Assembly: GCA_903813345.2 (NCBI GenBank)
Contig: CAIIXF020000004.1
Coordinates: 22,137,985 to 22,201,984, forward strand
DNA: 64,000 bases
Reading direction: 5' to 3'
Origin: Owenia fusiformis
Taxonomy: Eukaryota > Annelida > Polychaeta > Sabellida > Oweniidae
Shown here: piece after piece, positions 58,210 through 64,000 of the stretch
How positions within the stretch are numbered: the first letter of the stretch is position 1
How the letters are laid out: every line of letters starts with the position of its first letter
Made by a program: the position numbers and the translations under genes
The notes under the pieces: model-generated
The model's database searches: none
Told to the model about the DNA's origin: nothing
Seen by the model: only the letters and a program-made list of their open reading frames with translations

Positions 58210-59425
58210 TGTGACCGGGGGCAAGGTCGACGTGGGTTTATATTAGCAAAATAAGCACAAACGCAACAGTATATATGTTTATCAGTCAAATGGGTATATT
58301 CATTTCAATCACATCACAACAACGGGGAGTTGGAGTTCCCTGAAAGTACAAAAGGTACCATAATGTGTATCAACTGTAATACACGCAATACATATAAGCT
58401 ACAATGGTACCAAAATATGTGTGAACTATAATACTCATACTACAAACTAACATTGTTCAGATGCTTTGAAGCTATAACCTTACATTATTCACTATTTAAA
58501 ATACATGCAACTGGCATATAAAATACATCAACATACCCTCGTGGACTATTATACTAAGCGAGTCAGCGACTGAAGGTTGTCACAATATTGTGGGTCACTC
58601 AGTACTAGAAATATAACAAATGCCAAAATTGGAAAATGTAATGTTTGCCACTAAAGCAAATAACAAAATTACCAGATATCCTATTCACTAATACCACATA
58701 GACAAAATGTCCCATTAGAGTAAACATGAAGCCTAAAAGTATTTGAGCTCTTGCGAATATGACATTGACATCTTGAATTTACATCACATCCAATTATTAC
58801 AAACTTACAAGTTTACTAAGTAAGATAAGGCTATGATAAAAAACTTACTAATGGTCCCTAGGGGATGAGGTTATGAGCCCACTGGCTAAGCATGGTACAG
58901 TAGATAACGTGTCACTCTACAATCAATAGAAACCAAAATGTACAGCCATGAAAGCTGGACACAAATTGGGCGTGACACATGGACTAAATATTACAAACAG
59001 GTTTACATTGAAGATGAAGCTAACAATTATTACTTCTCAACTAGTGTTTATAATATGGTCATTATAGTTGAAATAAGTAAGAAATGTATGCTATAAAATA
59101 TTACAAAGTGGGAGACTTTGGACCATGACATTACAAAAATGTAAAAAATAGTACAATATTTACCCAGTTGTCCTGCTTGGACAGTCTCAGCCAGTGAACT
59201 GAGCTTTACAGATGAAAACTACAAATCACTGCCACAGCAGGGTTTGAAAATACATAGTCAATACAAAAATACAATGGGCTAAAAATAGCTTGTACATAGA
59301 AAGTACCTATTGAAATAGAAAATTGAACCCTAAAGTGAGGTTGAGAACAGTTGTATGGCTCACTTAATTCACTAAATAACTTGTAAGCTAAACCTTAGTA
59401 CAGGGTGTCTAACAAGCCTGTTACA
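58210..59425 (-). repeat. 5' LTR
   Basis: 1216 bp, the same length and termini as the 3' LTR. It borders the primer-binding site on its inner side and satellite on its outer side. Confidence 0.93.
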
Positions 59426-59645
59426 TATGTCATGTCACACATATCGGTAATGTAAAACCCATGTCATGTCACACATATCGGTAATGTTAAACCATTGTCT
59501 TGTCACACATATCGGTATTGTTAAACCATTGTCATGTCACACATATTGGTAATGTTTGACCCATGTCATGTCACACATATCGGTAATATTAAACTGATGT
59601 CACACATACAGGTAATGTTTAACCCATGTCATGTCACACATTTAA
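59426..59645. repeat. 34-bp satellite, right part
   Basis: About six more units of the same 34-bp motif, starting with TATG, which duplicates the last 4 bases before the element. Left and right parts were one continuous array before insertion. Confidence 0.9.
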
Positions 59646-59810
59646 CATAACAACCGTAGGAGATGATATATCAGGAAAAATAGAAGAGGACCTATTTAAA
59701 TAAAGTAAAATAGTGGCTGTGCTTTTAACCTCATAAGCAATGCCACTTGCACTTCATGCAGAGCACTACAGATGAGGCAAGTGTCTCATTAAAATGTTAT
59801 ATATATTTTT

Positions 59811-60005
59811 ATGCCAGACCCGTAGCTAAAGGGGTTCGAGCCCCCCCCCCTTCCTTGGTCCAAAATTCTTTCAAAATCATTCAGTTTTTCACCATTTTGA
59901 ACACTTTTCAAGTGATTTTGGCCATTTTGGGCAATTCTGTCAAAACTGAACCCCCCTGGAATTTTTCAAAAAATGCCCCCTTCTTATGGGCAATGGGACT
60001 GTATG
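59811..60005 (+). mobile_element. Diverged GGCCCGTAGCC-family MITE
   Basis: GACCCGTAGCTAAAGGGGTT, a C run, AAAATTCTTTCAAAATCATTC and GAACCCCCCTGGAATTTTTC match the intact element at 37659-37864; the right terminus is eroded. Confidence 0.7.
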
Positions 60006-60059
60006 CATATTTCAAACTGAAACTTTGAAGTTCAATGAAATTACACTATTCATTTAGGT

Positions 60060-60175
60060 TAGTTTGCCTCATCTATTTAAATTTGTCTCACCTATTCCCA
60101 TTTGCCTCACCTATTCCCATTTGCCTCACCTATTCCCATTTGCCTCATCTTTTTCAAATTACCTCCTCCATTTTT
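60060..60175. repeat. 20-bp tandem repeat, TTTGCCTCACCTATTCCCAT
   Basis: Five to six copies, the central three nearly perfect. No associated gene. Confidence 0.75.
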
Positions 60176-60179
60176 AGTT

Positions 60180-62020
60180 TATGGCTATTCCCTGTATTTG
60201 TAGTTATCCTTAGTTTTACTGGGAAGATCCCCAAAGTGATTTAAAATTCATATTCCTCGTGTCATTAGGAAGTTCAAATGATGAGAAATCAAAATTGGAG
60301 TCACATGTTAACTGTTAACCTTAAACGGTTAGGAAGGGGGGGGGGCAGATCTGATTCCCCCTAAGATTTTTTTGATAACTTTTTTCGTAGCTGGTCTTTT
60401 AACCTGAAACCTTTCTTAAAATTGAACAAGGCATGGCTTAACAGAGAAATCATGAGTTTAAGAGAGCTCAAAATACTGGGAATTGAATAACCTTTCCAAG
60501 AATACCTAATACACCCTCATATGATTGTTCTAGATACATATTTTGTATACTCTCATCCACTGTTGTATGGCCTCTTGAAAATCCTCTTATTTTTAACATG
60601 GGAAACCCTCATCACTTCAGCATATCCATGACTAGTTATTTATTACTCAGACTGTAGTTTATTGGAGTTGGGTTTTATGTGGAAATCCAAATGTTGCCAG
60701 CTGTGAATTTGGTAGTGTTTGGATTCAAACGCACAGCTTTTAAAGTTTTCATTCTCGGCAATGGACTTTGCGAAATATTTGGGGAAGAGAGGAGGATTCT
60801 AAAATTGTGATTGTCTTACTGATGAATGAAAAACATGCACTGTTTTCAGATTTTGCATTTCAAAATCAGATAATTGTCCATTTATTGCTTTAATATTTTG
60901 TGTTGTATTTTTTGTAAGTATATAATAATAATGAAAATACACTGCTGACGTGTACTTAAAATCATAATATTTATAAATGATATAAAATTAACATTTAAAA
61001 TAAATACACATTAATTGTATGTAAAATGTACAGTTACATTGCTGGTCATGTTTTGAATGTTGTGGTGGTTTGGTTTCTAAAGTTATTAAGAGAAAATAAG
61101 AGAAAGAAACAAGGAAATAATGGAATGAAACTAGACAGTTGTTTTCTTTTGCGGAAGTCATTACATCTAAAGGTCAAGAAAAGGTCATATCCAAAATAAA
61201 AAAATACAGATGTAGATATGAAGTTTTGGTATCTTGTAGATGGCGTTTTTTAAAGAAACATTGAATGTGACCTTTTCGACTGTCTGAAGTCCTTGCAGGG
61301 TACCAATTAAAATAAAAATAAAGTAATCAATCAGAATTAAGAAGCGCAAGAAAATAATAACATGTTCACATTATATTCACATGACAGTATAGGTAAAAAT
61401 TGCCATTACCGTTTCATGATTTTCTAATTTTCTTGCATTTCCTTGCTAATTTCACTCAATTTCTCTCTAAAAATTGATTAAAGTGTCTGATTTTCTTGCA
61501 TCTCTATACAGTTTAGAGTATTAACTACAAATCTATGTACTTTATTCCTTGTTATTTTCACTATTTTCCACTCTATTTTGCATTTCAAAACATGACCACC
61601 AAGACATTTTTTACTGGTTTACCAAGCAAACACAAGAATGAGAGACCAGTCTAAACTGAAGTAAATTGAATTTCTATATGAATGAGTTCATAAAATATTA
61701 GGGAAAACTAAAGAACTTAATTCATCCACACAATTTCTATTTTTCATATAAACATGGGCATTTATCATACATGTATATTCAGTCATATATAAACAGTTCA
61801 ATCCATACTTTTTGAACACTGTTTGTTTCGTATTCATTTTTTTAATTTCACTTTATGATCACATTTTACATTGACATAAATACAGGGTGTTCACGTGAAT
61901 CGTCCATAGGGGATATTATCCATCTTATTTTGATCAAATGGGTTATTTTGACAATTTTGACAATAACTATACCTCACCATTTGGGTTTAAATAATGAAAA
62001 TTGCATAGCCAAATGTCTAT
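60180..62020. other. Intergenic AT-rich sequence
   Basis: No gene, RNA or strong repeat recognised apart from a G run near 60338. Confidence 0.5.
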
Positions 62021-62022
62021 AA

Positions 62023-62338
62023 CAGTAAAACCTGTATATCTGAACACCTCTCTAATCTTACAATATTTCACAATGTAAACACAATTTAATTCTGTCCCAT
62101 TTTTTCAATCTCATATTTTCTGTCCCATTTTTCCATCTTTAAATTTGATATTTTCTGTCCCATTTTTTCAATCTTTCATATTTTCTGTCCAACTTTTCCA
62201 TCTATCAATTTGATATTTTCTATCCCATTTTCCATGTTTCATAGACTTTTAAGTCGAAAAAACTCAAAATGCGAACACCTGCCAATCTGAACACTTTTGG
62301 TCAGTTCAAGTGATGTTCGGTTGAGACAGGTTTTACTG
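62023..62338. mobile_element. Pogo-like TIR element, CAGTAAAACCTGT ends
   Basis: CAGTAAAACCTGTATATCTG at the left and GAGACAGGTTTTACTG at the right. The interior has TCTGTCCCATTTTT repeats and GAACACC/CTGAACAC segments near both ends. Same terminal family as 30345-30527. Confidence 0.7.
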
Positions 62339-62384
62339 TAAAATGGAAATGTCCAATCAGCCAAGAAATCAATCAAAGAAAGCA

Positions 62385-62560
62385 CTCATTTGGTTAAAAT
62401 TAGACAAATAGCCCCCATATATAGTATAGTATTTGTCAAAATTAGACAAATAGTCCCCATAAAAAGTATAGTATTTGTCAAAATTAGACAAATAGCCCCC
62501 ATATTCAGTATAGTATTTGTCAAAATTAGAAAATTAGACAAATAGCCCCTATAGGATTGT
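62385..62560. repeat. Tandem repeat, about 53-bp unit
   Basis: Four copies of AAATTAGACAAATAGCCCCC followed by ATATAGTATAGTATTTGTCA. Confidence 0.75.
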
Positions 62561-62599
62561 ATTTTATAAAAGCTTTGTGAGTAGTTATAAATACATGGG

Positions 62600-63700
62600 T
62601 GCCAATCCAGCAACATGCTGTTTAATATTTTAACTCTTGGTCATCCATTTAATAATATTTCTTAATGTATAATTGTTTTAATAGTATATAATCAATTCTA
62701 AAGTTGTAATGAATATATATTCAATCAAATGTGAAGGTGAGTTGAAGGTAAACAAAACTACCTTTTTACTGTTACAAAATTTAAATTGGAATAAATAAAA
62801 GCTGAATTTTATCAATTTTTCTCATACTGTAAAATAAGAAATCTTTCCCTTGAACTTAATTTTGCGGAGTCAAAATGTGCAAGTTTGAACTTCGTGCAAT
62901 TGAACCTCCTTTATAATAAAAAACAAAACTTAATATTAATTCAGTGAAAATCCATGAATTCAATAGTAAATGAAAAATTGTCAAATCATGAAAAATAATA
63001 AGGGTGGAAATATTTCTCATTTTACAGTATATTCCATTTGATACAGTAGATTTAGGAGTGTAGTTGGACACTAAAATAACAATAATAAAATTAATAATAA
63101 ATTGGGTATTTTCCCGTAAATTAATCAGCAGCTAATAAATTTGATTACATCCGATTAAAATGTCACAATGATCATGCTTTATCCACTCAGTTTCATTCTT
63201 CTGCCCATGCCTATTTCACTTCATTTCTCTCTAAAATTTGAATAAAATGTCTGATTTTTTACATTTCTATACAATTCAGAGTGTTGACTACATGCCTGTT
63301 TACTTTATTCCTTGCTGATTCCACTCTTTTCTACTCTATTTTGATTTAAAACATGATCACCATGGCATTGCTCTCTTAAGTAATACTTTTTGAAGATCCT
63401 CCGCTAGTTCTTTAATTCACACCGTGTATGGTACTTTAATCCCAAAGTTCCCCTTCCATGGTCCTGATGCTAAACAAAGTGTTTACCCCAAAGTCTAAGA
63501 TTTAACAGTGTTTACATGAAATGGTCAAGAAGTTAAACAAAGTGTTTACACTATATGGTATTAATACCAATATTAACAGTGCCACGGTCCATGGAGATTT
63601 AACAAAGTGTTTGTCCCATGGTCAAGGGATGCCTAAGGATGTTCCTTACATGTGATAGCTGAAGGGAATCTTCTAAAATAATATACATTTTTTTACAAAT
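62600..63700. other. Intergenic AT-rich sequence
   Basis: Only scattered copies of AAACAAAGTGTTTAC-like motifs (63470-63610) are notable. No gene recognised. Confidence 0.45.
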
Positions 63701-63726
63701 ATACAACTCAAGAAGAATAGCCACGA

Positions 63727-63832
63727 TCACAGGCCTGATTGGTTCATAGACTGAGCGATATTATGGAATATTCCCCTGTGAAGCAATTGGTTCACAGACT
63801 GAACGATATTATGGAATATTCCCCTGTGAAGC
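63727..63832. repeat. Two-copy tandem duplication, 52-bp unit
   Basis: ATTGGTTCATAGACTGAGCG then ATATTATGGAATATTCCCCT is repeated almost exactly once. Confidence 0.75.
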
Positions 63833-64000
63833 ATGGACTATTCTTCTTTGATTGCATCTGAGGAAGCAACAGAATTATAGGAGTCAGTCAGTCTCACTCT
63901 CAATATAATATACAATGATGACTACCACTTTAAACAAAATGAAAAAATTCAATATCAAACTGATAATAAACTTAATGAATCAGCATAAATTGATTAAATA

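Larger units (their letters stand above)
49497..59425 (-). mobile_element. Full-length Ty3/gypsy LTR retrotransposon
   Basis: A 9,929-bp element in - orientation: 5' LTR 58210-59425, leader, gag, pol, 3' LTR 49497-50712. The target duplication is TATG (49493-49496 and 59426-59429). Domain order protease, RT, RNase H, integrase is that of Ty3/gypsy. All catalytic motifs are intact and no disrupting stop is visible, so it may be active. No envelope-like ORF exists between the pol stop and the 3' LTR (about 450 bp). Confidence 0.95.

Noticed and set aside
58237-58242. TATAAA near the inner end of the 5' LTR
   Set aside because: Only about 28 nt before the LTR end, which would leave almost no R-U5; not credible as the element promoter.

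Overview
The window is AT-rich animal nuclear DNA with spliced, intron-rich genes. Protein similarity and repeat style suggest a lophotrochozoan invertebrate, probably a mollusc or close relative; this is inference, as no species-diagnostic sequence was identified. Three protein-coding genes account for the conserved coding sequence outside transposons. RFC4 (+ strand, 3' half only, 2-2463) encodes a clamp-loader subunit. An RNF13/RNF167-type PA-TM-RING E3 ubiquitin ligase lies on the - strand (17689 down to 8431), tail-to-tail with RFC4. A Na+/K+-ATPase beta subunit (+ strand, from 22238) is head-to-head with the ligase.

Both complete genes carry internally duplicated exons that predict isoforms. 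The beta-subunit gene has one shared pair of 5' exons (cytosolic tail plus membrane anchor) followed by two complete four-exon ectodomain sets (31372-33174 and 36712-40364) with identical splice phases, giving predicted proteins of 300 and 297 aa. The RING gene has two alternative transmembrane exons separated by a 27-nt intron, a triplicated signal-peptide exon and a triplicated splice-donor region. In the second beta-subunit set, a splice donor with its exon end has been amplified into nine copies at exact 39-bp (13-codon) steps.

The interval between the two genes (18.3-21.6 kb) holds nested long inverted repeats. The largest has arms of about 495 bp, each with the same candidate non-coding exons and donors, mirrored around a core with NRF1-like sites. 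The beta-subunit promoter, at about 21.95-22.0 kb, has YY1-like, CRE and E-box motifs.

From 40.9 to 64 kb there is no convincing host gene. It contains a 310-bp-class poly-C tandem array, a tRNA-derived SINE, foldback hairpins and a 34-bp satellite. A 9.93-kb full-length Ty3/gypsy LTR retrotransposon (49497-59425, - strand) splits that satellite. Its two 1216-bp LTRs look identical, it has a TATG target duplication and intact gag and pol, and the two ORFs are joined by a textbook -1 frameshift signal. Small TIR elements (MITEs) and palindromic foldback elements occur throughout.
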